NCBI GenBank assembly: GCA_016191165.1
Contig: JACPPF010000019.1
Span: forward strand, 1-53,434
Source of the DNA: Planctomycetota bacterium
GTDB lineage: Bacteria > Planctomycetota > Planctomycetia > Gemmatales > Gemmataceae
Reading direction: 5' to 3'
DNA: 53,434 nt
Below are positions 41,144-50,985 of the stretch, piece after piece. The notes beneath the pieces are model-generated. The model saw only the letters and a list, made by a program, of their open reading frames with translations, was not told the DNA's origin and searched no databases. Position numbers and translations under genes: made by a program. How positions within the stretch are numbered: the stretch's first letter is position 1; each line of letters begins with the position of its first letter.

Positions 41144-41224
41144 GAAATGCGTAGCAAAGCTCATGGCGAGAAAAAAAAGGTCGCCGCGGACTCGAATCCC
41201 ACGCTGGAAGCGGGTGATTGTTTT

Positions 41225-44200
41225 TTATCGATTGGTGCTGGCGATGACCTGGCAATTGAATACGTCCTCGCGGCTATGCAAGGAAGACGGGTCGGCGGCG
41301 CAGCGTTGATCGTACGCTTCTTTAGCGATCGGACCCAATTGCGCCAGATCCTTCTTTTGAATTCGGATCAGGTCGTGATAAAAGATCATCTCGTCGTGCC
41401 GGGCGGAGAACACCGTCTTTACTTCCGGAAGCCGGTCGTTGAGGAGTTTTTGCAAATAGCGGCCTGACTCATCGTCGGGGAAACTGGCGATGGAGATTTC
41501 GTTATTGCGGGCCAGTTTGCCGATCTCGGGCGTCGCCTCGTCAAGACACCGCTCGAGGTCGTCGCGGATTCGTTCATCGGCCGCTTCACCGAATTCGGCT
41601 CGCTTGCGCGTCAGATACATGTCGGCCACGGAACTTCCAACGAGACGTGCGCCCAGAAATTGCTCCGCCTCGTGGAGAAGCGCCGGGGCGAGATTGCGCA
41701 CCATGGCCGAGGAACCCATGCAAATCTCCAACAACGCCTTGTAGTTGGTCCGGATCCAGGCTTGAACCTGGGTGTCGAACGCGACCACGTCCGCCGCGGT
41801 GACGGACCTTACGAGTTGATCGACCGCGTCGGGCAGGTCGAGGCACCCGGGGGGGAAAATCGCCCGGCCGTGGGCACTGTCGACCACGCTGGTGCTCTGG
41901 GTTGGCTTGAGCAAGCCTTGAAGCTCGCCCAGGCGTTGGCGGCAAAAACCCACCTCGCGGATTTGGTCCGAAAGATGACCGCGCAGACTGAGATAGACGC
42001 CATTGAGATTCGTCAGGATCAGGCTATGGTAGCGGGTCTTCGCATAGGTGCGCAGCAACTCGAAGGTGTCGGCGGCGCTGGGTCCACCACCGGCCGAGGT
42101 GGGACGCGCGCCAATTCGAAACGTCCATTGCGTGCTGCCCGGGGTGCCGGCTTTCGGCGGGAATTCGATTACCTCGTGAAGCCGTTGATAGAGTTGGGTC
42201 GCCTTGTCGGTCAACTCGCGTGCCAACGTCTCCTGCGATTGCAGCGATTGCTCGACCGTGGCGCTGAATTGCCGCAGCGCCTCTTCGGCGCCGGCGAGGC
42301 GAAAGTTCGGATCCTCCAACAGCTGGACTGCCAACTCGGCCAGGCGCTGTTCGCATTCATCGGTCATGCCGTGGGCGATTTCGGCCAGGGCGCGCTCCAG
42401 CGCCGAGGGTTCAAAATTGAGCGACTTCGAGGATCGGCTATCGTCCGGAACGCCGATGGCGCGGTCCAGCCGCTCCATGGCCTGTACCGCCGAGCCGAGC
42501 GGGAGGCCGGACAGGCCCTTTTTTTGCGTTTTGGCGGTGTCGCTGGCGAGCGCCGTCTGGATTGGAGCGAGGATTTCCGCGAGCATGATTTCGGGATTTT
42601 TTCCGAGGGCGATTTCCGACAAATGGTGGAAACGCTCGATGAGGTTCTCGGGCCTCATGCCGATGGATTCCCAGCGTTCCTGGGTCCACTGGTGGATGGT
42701 CGCCACGATGCCGCTGGCGTCTTTGTTAAGCCAGCGCGTCACGAGTTGTTCGCACAAACGGCGTGAGGCTTGATCGAGCAAGGCGTTCCGTGGCCAATGG
42801 ATGCGATACATTCCGACCGAATGCAACAGGGGCCCGGTGCTCGGCGCTCCATGGCGCAGATTGGCCTGCCGCTGTTCGTCAAATGCTTGCCCAAGGGGGG
42901 TCGCGATGTCCCAATAAAGAAAGCTGCCTGCGCGCGCGATAATGTCCGCGTTGTCCATGTCTTCGGGCTTGCCCGTGGATTCGGGCAGGGGTAGCAGGAG
43001 GCATCGTTGAAACGCTGGCCCGGTTTCCGACACCCGCTCGCCTTTCGCCATGGACGCCGCGGTTTCGTAATGGGCCGAGAAGACCGCTTCCGGCTGGCTG
43101 TAATGGTCCAGTTCGACCAGAGCCGCGAAGGCATTTGCCAAAGGCCCGGCGCCGCCCGGCTGGCGCTTCGCCGTCGGCAGGTAGAAAAGGCCAACGATCT
43201 CGGCCTCTGCCTGACCCTGGTTTTGAAGGAGACGGCGCAGCAGATACGCGATGTCCAGGAACATGCCGCCGCCGGTGCTGCCGGTTAGCGAAGTTGCGAT
43301 ATAGATGCGCGGCCGGGAGGTGCGCACGCCGAGATTGATAAACGGATTGGAGTCGTCCGGCGAAATCTCGGCGGTAAGGGCATGAAGCTCAACGTCGAGC
43401 CGGCGGCTAATGGCCTTGTAGTTGTCGACAAAGGCCAGTCGGCCCAGCGCGCGCAGGCCGGCGTTTTCCTGCTCGCGCGGAATGCGATGCAGAAGCTTGG
43501 CGTTGAGCCAGGAATCGGTCGGCAGCTTGCCGTCGCGCGTTTTGAGATAATGGCTGGGGCGCTGCAGGCGCACCGAGAAGGCTTCCGTTGCCTGGAGGGA
43601 ATTCCGCGCCTCGCCGTGCGTCGCCCGCTGGATGGTTCCCGAATCGGTGTCGATGGCGAGCAGCCTCACCTTGGGTATCGCCGTCAAGGCGCCGAAATCG
43701 GCAGCGAACATCTGCCTGAGTTGGGTCAGCGTTTCCACGCCGAGTCGGCCGATGCCGATCACCAGCGTCGGCTGAACGATGCCGGTGATTTCGTGCGCCG
43801 ATTTGCCCCGTTCCCGCTCCCGCCGCCGTAGCGCCATGGCAGGAGTCGGCGAAGTCCTTCCCGTCGGTTCGCTGGCCGACGGGGTCAAACCGCGCGCCAG
43901 GGATGGTACGGAGGGGTCTGCGCCGACATCCTGGCGCAGAAACGAGGTGCCGACGGAGAAATTGGGATCCACCGGCTTTACCGGCCCTGCAATTCCCCGT
44001 GCGCCGAGCGTTTTGTTGACCGACGGCATGACCTCCGGCGAAGGGTCAACGCTCACGACGGCGCCGCTCCTGGCGGTTGTTTGTTTCAAGGCCTGCACGA
44101 AATCCAGACAGGTCGGGAACCGATCCTCCGGGTTCTTGGCGAGCCCGCGCGCGAGAATCGGGCGATCATGGATCGGCGCAGGCGTCAAGTCATGGGCGTT

Positions 44201-44923
44201 CTGCAGGTGCTGCAAGATCAGCTGCTTCATCGTCGTGCCCGTGAACGGACGATGCCCCGTCAACATCTCTTGATAGACAATGGCCAGGCTGTATTGATCG
44301 CTCTGCCGGCTGAATTGCCCGTCGAAGGTTTCCGGCGCGGCATAAACAGGCGTGACGCCGCCGGTGATGGTCATCAACTCTTTTCCGTCCGTCGTGTCCT
44401 TGACCAGCCCGAAGTCGGCCACCTTGATGTGTTGATGGACCAGGAATAGATTCTGCGGCTTGATGTCCAAATGTTGCAACTGGTACTGCGAGTTCATCAG
44501 GTCGAGCACCTCGGCTGCCTCGGCCAGGTAGCTCAGAAGTTCCTCGCGCGGAATGCCGGGCAAACCCTGCGAGCGGCATTCCTTGAAACGGTCCGCCAGC
44601 GTTCGGTCCGCCAATTCCATGACGATGACGAGGTAATTCTCAATGTTCTCGAAACGGTCGAGTAGGAGGATAAACGGATGACGGACCGACTTGACGCGGA
44701 TCAGCGATTTCCATTCTTGATCGGCACGCGAGGCATCCGTTGCCGTATTGTCGATGATGCTGTCGCTAGTCGACCCGGCGTGGCGCTGTACGAACTTGAT
44801 TGCCTTGAACAGGCCTCCAGGCGCCTCGGCTTTCCACACCTCGCCGAAGCCGCCGCTCCCCAGGCGCTCAATGAGCCGATACCCGGGAATCGGTTCAGCA
44901 TGGGGTTCTATGTGAAGCGGCAT
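41225..44923 (-). CDS. Protein kinase fused to a tubulin-like GTPase domain
   Basis: A 1232-residue protein. Residues 13-280 are a Hanks-type kinase: Gly loop GSGGFG (22-27), Lys43, catalytic loop HLDIKPQN (151-158, Leu in place of Arg in HRD), DFG 170-172, APE 196-198. A Pro/Ser/Thr-rich linker follows (285-380), then a tubulin-like domain beginning PTLVIGIGRLGVETLTQLR (385-403), LLAIDTDS, and the glycine-rich phosphate loop SLTGSTGGGMFLD (545-557), like the GGGTGSG of tubulin/FtsZ. The rest is long and helical (to 1232). No transmembrane helix is seen. Tubulin_2-type proteins are known from bacteria, mostly uncharacterised; the kinase could phosphorylate the GTPase part or respond to its state. 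Start at ATG 44923, chosen over 44977. Confidence 0.9.
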   Translation of the reverse strand: MPLHIEPHAEPIPGYRLIERLGSGGFGEVWKAEAPGGLFKAIKFVQRHAGSTSDSIIDNTATDASRADQEWKSLIRVKSVRHPFILLLDRFENIENYLVIVMELADRTLADRFKECRSQGLPGIPREELLSYLAEAAEVLDLMNSQYQLQHLDIKPQNLFLVHQHIKVADFGLVKDTTDGKELMTITGGVTPVYAAPETFDGQFSRQSDQYSLAIVYQEMLTGHRPFTGTTMKQLILQHLQNAHDLTPAPIHDRPILARGLAKNPEDRFPTCLDFVQALKQTTARSGAVVSVDPSPEVMPSVNKTLGARGIAGPVKPVDPNFSVGTSFLRQDVGADPSVPSLARGLTPSASEPTGRTSPTPAMALRRRERERGKSAHEITGIVQPTLVIGIGRLGVETLTQLRQMFAADFGALTAIPKVRLLAIDTDSGTIQRATHGEARNSLQATEAFSVRLQRPSHYLKTRDGKLPTDSWLNAKLLHRIPREQENAGLRALGRLAFVDNYKAISRRLDVELHALTAEISPDDSNPFINLGVRTSRPRIYIATSLTGSTGGGMFLDIAYLLRRLLQNQGQAEAEIVGLFYLPTAKRQPGGAGPLANAFAALVELDHYSQPEAVFSAHYETAASMAKGERVSETGPAFQRCLLLPLPESTGKPEDMDNADIIARAGSFLYWDIATPLGQAFDEQRQANLRHGAPSTGPLLHSVGMYRIHWPRNALLDQASRRLCEQLVTRWLNKDASGIVATIHQWTQERWESIGMRPENLIERFHHLSEIALGKNPEIMLAEILAPIQTALASDTAKTQKKGLSGLPLGSAVQAMERLDRAIGVPDDSRSSKSLNFEPSALERALAEIAHGMTDECEQRLAELAVQLLEDPNFRLAGAEEALRQFSATVEQSLQSQETLARELTDKATQLYQRLHEVIEFPPKAGTPGSTQWTFRIGARPTSAGGGPSAADTFELLRTYAKTRYHSLILTNLNGVYLSLRGHLSDQIREVGFCRQRLGELQGLLKPTQSTSVVDSAHGRAIFPPGCLDLPDAVDQLVRSVTAADVVAFDTQVQAWIRTNYKALLEICMGSSAMVRNLAPALLHEAEQFLGARLVGSSVADMYLTRKRAEFGEAADERIRDDLERCLDEATPEIGKLARNNEISIASFPDDESGRYLQKLLNDRLPEVKTVFSARHDEMIFYHDLIRIQKKDLAQLGPIAKEAYDQRCAADPSSLHSREDVFNCQVIASTNR

Positions 44924-45196
44924 GTTCAACCTTTTTTTTTCGCATGGCGCGATGGGGTGCCGACGCCCTGGGCGCAAGGAGTGCGCTCCTGGACATCGGA
45001 TTCCATACCTCTAACCTACCTTGCGGCACGGGTCGCTGCAAACGAACTCACGTTTTCCTGGGGGGAAATTTTGGTAGTCCTCATGCGATCTGTGTTTTAT
45101 CTATACAAATAGACACCAAGGCAGGCGCGTGGTGCAAGCGGCTTTCCAGGCGGCTCCGTTTCGGACTTGGTTTTTCAGGGAGGCGGTTACTTGTCA

Positions 45197-45622
45197 ATGG
45201 AAAAACCAACCCAGTTTGCTATTTCGATCAAGCAACCCTGGGCCGCGCTGGTTGTCGCCGGACACAAAACGATCGAAATCCGACGCTGGCCGACCGCGCG
45301 GCGGGGCCGAGTCTGGATTCATGCGGCACGTGTTCCGGACAACCGCGTCGAGGGTTGGCGTCGCGTTCCGAACTCGTTGGCCGACTTATCACAATTGCAT
45401 GGCGGGATCATCGGATCCGTGGATCTCACCGACTGTGTAAAGTATGCCGACCTGGCCGCGTTCCTGTCCGATCAGGCCCACCACTGCAATGAGGCCGAGT
45501 GGTTCGAGCCGAAGGGCCTGTATGGTTTCAAGTTTACCGAGCCCAGGATGCAGCCTTTTCAGGCCTATCCGGGCTGGTTCCGTTTTTTCAAGGTTGAGGC
45601 GGTGGCGACGGCGGGGGGCTGA
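45197..45622 (+). CDS. ASCH-domain protein
   Basis: A 141-residue protein with an ASCH (PUA-like) fold: AISIKQPWAALVVAGHKTIE (8-27), RRGRVWIHAA, GGIIGSVDLTDC, and the C-terminal GLYGFKF and FFKV. ASCH domains bind RNA or modified nucleotides and some are RNases. TTG 45191 is an alternative start with better spacing to GGGAGG; ATG 45197 is used here. The next gene begins 6 bases after the stop, suggesting co-transcription with the mfnB-like gene. The 44924-45196 gap before it shows nothing else except the divergent promoters. Confidence 0.82.
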   Translation: MEKPTQFAISIKQPWAALVVAGHKTIEIRRWPTARRGRVWIHAARVPDNRVEGWRRVPNSLADLSQLHGGIIGSVDLTDCVKYADLAAFLSDQAHHCNEAEWFEPKGLYGFKFTEPRMQPFQAYPGWFRFFKVEAVATAGG

Positions 45623-45628
45623 CCATTC

Positions 45629-46330
45629 ATGGCTGGCTTGCTGGTGAGTGTGCGATCCGTGGCCGAGGCGCGTTCAGCTCTGACCGGCGGCGCGGCGCTG
45701 ATCGACGTGAAGGAACCCGCACACGGAGCGCTCGGGCGTGCTGCCGACGAGACGGTGCGCGCCATCGTCGAGGTTGTGGCCCTTCAACGACCGGTTTCCG
45801 CCGCTCTGGGTGAATGGTCCGACGGTTGCCATGCGATTCCCGATTGCGCCCTAACCTATTTCAAGTTCGGTTTGGCTGGATGTGATCGTGACGCCAGCTG
45901 GCGCCACGAACTTGGATCGCTCCTTGGCGCCCATCACTCGCCGCAGCTTGTGCTGGCCGCATATGCCGACTGGCAGTGCGCGCGGGCGCCATCCGTGGAC
46001 GAAGTCTTCGCGCTGGCGTGCGCGCACCCCGGTAGTGTGCTCCTCCTGGATACGCACTGCAAGGATGCGAACAACCCGTTGCGCAAAGCTCGGCCCACGT
46101 TGCTCGACTGGCTGCCAATCCCATGGATCGAGGATCTGTGCGCCCGGTCCCGCAGCGCGGGGGTCAGGATCGCGCTCGCTGGATCGCTCGGGCGGGCGGA
46201 GATCCGCGCCCTGCTCCCGGCCCGGCCCGACTGGTTCGCCGTACGCGGCGCCGTATGCGCCGATGGCGATCGGCAGGCGGTCATTGTCGCCGACAAAGTA
46301 CGAACCCTCGCGGACCTGGTCCGCGGCTAG
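45629..46330 (+). CDS. mfnB: (5-formylfuran-3-yl)methyl phosphate synthase (MfnB-like)
   Basis: A 233-residue TIM-barrel enzyme of the MfnB (DUF556) family, which condenses two glyceraldehyde-3-phosphate molecules into the furan precursor of methanofuran. Family marks are LLVSVRSVAEARSALTGGA at the start, Lys28 in LIDVKEPAHGALGRA, YFKFGLAG (Lys79) and DTHCKDANNPL (Lys145, active-site Lys position). Planctomycetes and methylotrophs use a methanofuran-like cofactor in the tetrahydromethanopterin C1 pathway. mfnE- and mfnF-like genes are immediately next to it, convergent, 21 bases away. Confidence 0.9.
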   Translation: MAGLLVSVRSVAEARSALTGGAALIDVKEPAHGALGRAADETVRAIVEVVALQRPVSAALGEWSDGCHAIPDCALTYFKFGLAGCDRDASWRHELGSLLGAHHSPQLVLAAYADWQCARAPSVDEVFALACAHPGSVLLLDTHCKDANNPLRKARPTLLDWLPIPWIEDLCARSRSAGVRIALAGSLGRAEIRALLPARPDWFAVRGAVCADGDRQAVIVADKVRTLADLVRG

Positions 46331-46351
46331 CGAAGTCTCGCCGAAGCGTCG

Positions 46352-46942
46352 CTAACGGATCGGTTGCGAACGCAGGTTGACGACGCGCACCGATAATCCG
46401 CGCGGTACTTGCGCCACGGCCTCGGCAAAATACGCATCAACCACGCCCGGTTGGTTTGTTGTGGCCCAGTCCGCCCCTGACCCGTCGGTTGATTTGAGGA
46501 GGATCAATTCGCGCGCCTCACACAACACCGCCGCGCGCACGGCCAGCGAATCGCTCGTGACTTCCCAGCGGTGCGGCAGGTGATCCGGTCTGGCTTCATC
46601 AGCGCGAAAAAACGGCAGCGCATCAAGGATCGCGAGTTTCGGGGCAAAAAAATTGGCCGAGTTCTCCCGTCCTTCCACCAAGTGAGCCTCCGGCAGCAGA
46701 GACTGTAGAAACGCCGCGTTCAGCGACAGCGCCTGGATCGCCAGCCAGTGCGACGTTTCCTCACCGAGCTGGTGGATGCGGTCGAGGGCGCGAATGGCGT
46801 CGGCTGCCGCGCCGCCGCCGGGGACAAGCAGAACAGAGCCCGCCGGGAGCGTGGTCAGAAACGCCCGCAGCCGATCACGCAAATCCGGGAGCTGGTACAG
46901 ACTGCCGCCCACTTTCACGACGGTATAAGTGTTACTACGCAT
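46352..46942 (-). CDS. Amino acid kinase-fold protein (MfnE-like)
   Basis: A 196-residue kinase of the amino-acid-kinase fold: TVVKVGGSLYQLPDLRDRL at the start, VLLVPGGGAAADAIR (38-52), and TSDSLAVRAAVL...ELILLKSTDG later. In the methanofuran route MfnE phosphorylates the aminomethylfuran phosphate to a diphosphate. Position between mfnB- and mfnF-like genes supports that role. Start at ATG 46942, within the last codons of the mfnF-like gene (8-base overlap), giving a tight operon. Confidence 0.8.
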   Translation of the reverse strand: MRSNTYTVVKVGGSLYQLPDLRDRLRAFLTTLPAGSVLLVPGGGAAADAIRALDRIHQLGEETSHWLAIQALSLNAAFLQSLLPEAHLVEGRENSANFFAPKLAILDALPFFRADEARPDHLPHRWEVTSDSLAVRAAVLCEARELILLKSTDGSGADWATTNQPGVVDAYFAEAVAQVPRGLSVRVVNLRSQPIR

Positions 46943-47936
46943 AGAATTCTTCCTGAGCCGCCAGGACCGCCACGGCGTGGGCACAGGCGGATTCCGACAG
47001 CGCGAGGCCCAACCAATCGGCCAGGGAGACGAGTGTTGCCTCGGTCAGCAGCGGATGCCGGGCCGCGACCTGCCGGCCCAAAATCTCGCCAGATCCAGCC
47101 AACACCACGCGCTGGACGGCCGGTCGGTCGCGCAAAACGCTGGCGGCGGCGCGGTGAACTGCATTCCATTGGGCGGCCAGCGCCTGCTCGGCCAGCGCAC
47201 GAACCTGCCCAACGGAAAACGTTTCGCCATCCGCGCATCGCATTCGGGCCAGGCGGGCGCGGGCATTTTCGCGGGTCGCTGGTCGGCCATCGGCGGTATC
47301 GCAATTATCCGGTTCTTCCGGCAGCAATCCGGCGACGACGTACGCATCGTGCATCGTGGCGAAAAATTCTGCCGCCACCGACATCCCCAGCACCGAGCAA
47401 ATCGGCGTCCGGCGCACTCCGGTGTAGACGAGTTCGCCCGTTTCGAGCCGTTCCCGATCGGTACGGCCGCGCGGCTCGGGAATGCCCTGTCGAAGGTAAA
47501 CGATGTCGGTCGTCGTGGAGCCCGTGTCCATCAAAACCACATTTTCAGTTGGGAAATGCCGACCGACGAAGTAACCCAGGGCCAACCAGTTCGCGGCGGC
47601 GGCGCTGAGCGGCTTTTCGTTGGCTTCCTCCAACGTGAGAAACCGCCCGCCCGTCGTCCAGACCCAAATCGCCGTCGTACCAGCCACGGTCCGGACCGCG
47701 CGCAGGATTGCCTTTACGCCTTCTCGTTTCGTTTCAAAGCAATCGCACAATTCCCCGGTCATGGTCACGGCGAGCCGATCAAACGCTGGCACGGAATCAC
47801 ACAAACGCTTGAGCTCCGTTCCCAGGCGTTCGGGATATTTCCACAGCGCGAACGGCACGGCACGAGCCTGCCCGCTGGAATGAACCGCCTTGAGGTTGGC
47901 GCCGCCAATATCCAGGCCAAGCGTTGGTTTCGACAT
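46935..47936 (-). CDS. Hydantoinase/oxoprolinase-type protein of H4MPT-linked C1 transfer (MfnF-like)
   Basis: A 333-residue protein of the ASKHA fold: LGLDIGGANLKAVH at the N-terminus, NVVLMDTGSTTTDIVYLRQG mid-protein, LETGELVYTGVRRTPICSVL, and VVLAGSGEILG near the C-terminus. It matches the family called 'probable H4MPT-linked C1 transfer pathway protein', whose archaeal relative MfnF joins the furan diphosphate to the glutamyl-tyramine part. Start at ATG 47936; upstream frame continuation overlaps the divergent Hsp70 gene and is discarded. Confidence 0.85.
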   Translation of the reverse strand: MSKPTLGLDIGGANLKAVHSSGQARAVPFALWKYPERLGTELKRLCDSVPAFDRLAVTMTGELCDCFETKREGVKAILRAVRTVAGTTAIWVWTTGGRFLTLEEANEKPLSAAAANWLALGYFVGRHFPTENVVLMDTGSTTTDIVYLRQGIPEPRGRTDRERLETGELVYTGVRRTPICSVLGMSVAAEFFATMHDAYVVAGLLPEEPDNCDTADGRPATRENARARLARMRCADGETFSVGQVRALAEQALAAQWNAVHRAAASVLRDRPAVQRVVLAGSGEILGRQVAARHPLLTEATLVSLADWLGLALSESACAHAVAVLAAQEEFYA

Positions 47937-48049
47937 GAGATCGTTGTACGAAACGGCTATGCATACAATGAAACGAAATTGGCGTTTTCGCGGTCGCGTC
48001 TCGCATGGCGAGCGCCAAGCCGCAAGCGGCGCAATCGTGAGGAAACGGA

Positions 48050-50905
48050 ATGGCGCGTTATCTAATCGGCATCGATCTGGGGACGACCAACAGCGCTCTG
48101 GCGTACATCGACCTTTCCAGCGGCAAGGGGGGGGCGGCGGCGCCGGTGATTCGTCCGTTTCCGATGCCGCAGGCGATCGCGCCAGGCGAGGTGGCGGATC
48201 GGCCGCTGTTGCCTTCGTTTCTTTACTTGCCTGGCGCTCACGATCTGCCCGCGGGCGCGACGGCGTTGCCGTGGAATCCGCAGTGCGAGTACGCGGTGGG
48301 CGAGTTCGCGCGTAATCACGGGGCCAAGGTCCCCGGCCGGCTGGCGACCTCGGCGAAGTCCTGGCTATGCCACGCGGGCGTCGATCGCACCGCGCCGCTT
48401 TTGCCGTGGAGCGCGCCGCCCGATGTGCCACGCATCTCGCCGGTGGAGGCGTCCACGCGATATCTGCGTCACATGGTTGATGCGTGGAACCATCAGATGG
48501 CGAGCAAACATCCCGAATGGCGGATGGAAAAGCAGCCCGTCGTACTCACCGTGCCCGCATCCTTCGACGACACCGCCCGCACCCTCACGGTCGAGGCTGC
48601 CAAGAAAGCGGGGATCGAAAACCTCACGTTGCTCGAGGAACCCCAGGCCGCATTTTACTGCTGGCTGGCGACCCACTCGCCACAGGAAGCCGCTCAGCTC
48701 AAACCGGGCGATCACTGTGTCGTCATCGATGTCGGCGGCGGCACGACCGACTTCAGCCTGATCCAGGCCAGCGAGCTGGACGGTTCGCTTACCTTTCTGC
48801 GTCAGGCGGTGGGCGATCACCTGCTCCTGGGCGGCGACAACATGGACCTGACGCTGGCCAAGTTCATCGAGACCAAGCTGCCGTCCGCCAGCAAGCTTGA
48901 CGCCGCCCAGTATGGAATGTTAACCCAGGCGTGTCGTCAAGGCAAGGAAACGCTGCTTGGGCCGACGCCGCCCGACAAGTTTTCCGTCGCGGTCATGGGC
49001 CGGGGCCGGGCGGTCATCGGCGGATCGTTGCATGCCACGTTGACGGCGGACGATGTGCGCCGCACCATCCTGGACGGCTTTTTCCCAATCGTGCCGCGCG
49101 ACGCCGAGCCGACGCGCGGCGCCCGCGCCGGCCTGCACGAGATGGGGTTGCCCTACGTCAACGACCCCGCCATCACGCGCCACCTGGCCAGCTTTCTAAA
49201 GAAGCACCTGAACGCGGATGGTGCCACGGTTGCCCCCAACGCCATTCTCTTCAACGGCGGCGTCTTCACCGCGGCTTCCTTGCGGAATCGCGTCATGGAA
49301 ACGCTGCATCAATGGTTCGATCCCGCTCCCCCCGCGAGCGCAGGCGCCTGGAATCCTCTCGTCCTCACCAACCCGTCGCTCGACCTCGCCGTCGCCTGGG
49401 GCGCTGCCTATTTCGGCTGGCTCAAGCACACGGGTGGTCGCCGAATCGGCGGCGGCATCGCGCGGTCTTACTACATCGGCATCGCCACGGGAAACGCCGA
49501 CGCCGCTCCGAGCTCTCTGTCGGTCTTGTGCGTCGTGCCGCGGCATCTCGAAGAGGGCCAGGAAATCGCCCTGCCCGAGCCCGTCCTTGAACTGTCGCTT
49601 GGCCAACCGGTGATGTTTCCGCTTTACACGTCAACGGTCCGCGCCAGCGATAAGCCGGGGGACCTGCTCACCGTCGCGCCGACCCAGCTCCTGCAACTGC
49701 CGCCGTTGCACACCGTCCTGCGCGGCGGCAAGCGCAGCGGCACCAAGAACGTGCCGGTCACGCTGGCGGCCCGTTGCACCGAGATCGGCACCCTCGAACT
49801 CTGGTGCGTCGCCAAGGATGGCAACAACCGCTGGCGACTTGAGTTCAACGTTCGCGACATCGTCCGCGCTGCCGACGACGACCCTGACGACCTGCGCGGC
49901 GACAACGCCGTCACCGACGTTTGGCCCGAGGAACTCGTGCAGGCCGGCGCTGCGTGCATCCGCGCCGCCTATCAGGCCGGCGGCGCCCTGGAACCCAAGC
50001 AGTTGACCAAGGAGTTGGAAACCTCGCTCGACGCCGGGCGCGACAAATGGCCGAGCGGCCTGTGCCGGCGGCTCTGGGACTTCCTGGCCGAGGTCGCCGA
50101 TCAGCGCCGCCTGTCGCCCGCGCACCTGGCGCGCTGGTACAACCTGGTCGGCTTCTGCCTGCGGCCCGGGTTCGGCGATGCCCTGGACAAGTATCGCGTC
50201 GATCAACTCTGGAAGCTTCTGCACTCCACCGCCAAGGGAGGCAAGCCGGGCCTGACGCAGCCCGAAGGCGGCGCCGATTTCTGGATCATGTGGCGCCGCG
50301 TCGCGGGCGGTCTTGCCAGCGGGTTGCAAAGCACGCTCTTCAGCCGGCTGCGCCCCGTCCTGCTTCCCAAAAGCAACGCCGCCAGGCCGCCCGCCAACGA
50401 GTACAGCGAGATGTGGCGCGCGGCCGCCGGTCTCGAACGGCTCGACCTGAAAACCAAGGAGCAGCTCGGCGAGGCGGTGCTGAAGACGTGCAAGCGCAGC
50501 CCGACCCCGCCCCATGCGTTCTTCGCGCTGACGCGCCTCGGCGCCCGCGTGCTGCTCTACGGCCCGCTCAACAGCGTCGTGCATCCCAACATCGCCCAAC
50601 GCTGGATCGACGCGATCCTCGGCTTCGAGCCAACGCACCAGAGCGAACGGCTGGCCTGGGCGTTCTGCCTGACGCAACTGGCGCGCAAGAGCGGTCAGCG
50701 CGCCATCGACATCGACGACCCGCATCGCCTTCAGGTTCTCAACGCCCTCAACGCCCAGACGGTGCCGAGCCACTGGGTGCGCATGGTGGAAGACGTGCTG
50801 GAACTTGAGGCCGACGAGCAAACTCAGATGTTCGGCGAAGCCCTGCCGATCGGCCTGCGGCTGATACCGTTGGTCGAAAATGGCACTTCCGAGCCTGAAG
50901 CGTGA
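48050..50905 (+). CDS. Hsp70-family ATPase with DUF3731 C-terminus
   Basis: A 951-residue protein. The N-terminal 450 residues are an Hsp70/actin-type nucleotide-binding domain: IGIDLGTTNSALAYID (phosphate 1), VVLTVPASFDDTARTLTVEA, LLEEPQAAFYCWLA, VVIDVGGGTTDFSLI (phosphate 2), AILFNGGVFTAASLRNRV. The canonical beta-sandwich/lid of DnaK is replaced by a long helical region (about 600-940: KWPSGLCRRLWDFLAEVADQ, FWIMWRRVAGGLASGLQSTL), which fits DUF3731. No J-protein or GrpE gene is adjacent, so it is not the housekeeping DnaK. Divergent from the mfnF-like gene, 113 bases apart. Confidence 0.9.
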   Translation: MARYLIGIDLGTTNSALAYIDLSSGKGGAAAPVIRPFPMPQAIAPGEVADRPLLPSFLYLPGAHDLPAGATALPWNPQCEYAVGEFARNHGAKVPGRLATSAKSWLCHAGVDRTAPLLPWSAPPDVPRISPVEASTRYLRHMVDAWNHQMASKHPEWRMEKQPVVLTVPASFDDTARTLTVEAAKKAGIENLTLLEEPQAAFYCWLATHSPQEAAQLKPGDHCVVIDVGGGTTDFSLIQASELDGSLTFLRQAVGDHLLLGGDNMDLTLAKFIETKLPSASKLDAAQYGMLTQACRQGKETLLGPTPPDKFSVAVMGRGRAVIGGSLHATLTADDVRRTILDGFFPIVPRDAEPTRGARAGLHEMGLPYVNDPAITRHLASFLKKHLNADGATVAPNAILFNGGVFTAASLRNRVMETLHQWFDPAPPASAGAWNPLVLTNPSLDLAVAWGAAYFGWLKHTGGRRIGGGIARSYYIGIATGNADAAPSSLSVLCVVPRHLEEGQEIALPEPVLELSLGQPVMFPLYTSTVRASDKPGDLLTVAPTQLLQLPPLHTVLRGGKRSGTKNVPVTLAARCTEIGTLELWCVAKDGNNRWRLEFNVRDIVRAADDDPDDLRGDNAVTDVWPEELVQAGAACIRAAYQAGGALEPKQLTKELETSLDAGRDKWPSGLCRRLWDFLAEVADQRRLSPAHLARWYNLVGFCLRPGFGDALDKYRVDQLWKLLHSTAKGGKPGLTQPEGGADFWIMWRRVAGGLASGLQSTLFSRLRPVLLPKSNAARPPANEYSEMWRAAAGLERLDLKTKEQLGEAVLKTCKRSPTPPHAFFALTRLGARVLLYGPLNSVVHPNIAQRWIDAILGFEPTHQSERLAWAFCLTQLARKSGQRAIDIDDPHRLQVLNALNAQTVPSHWVRMVEDVLELEADEQTQMFGEALPIGLRLIPLVENGTSEPEA

Positions 50906-50985
50906 GCGAAGTACAAGCCCTGGTGCGCCGTCCAGGCCAGGTTCCTTAATCCAAAGAACTCATAGTACATGAGTCAGATTTCGAT

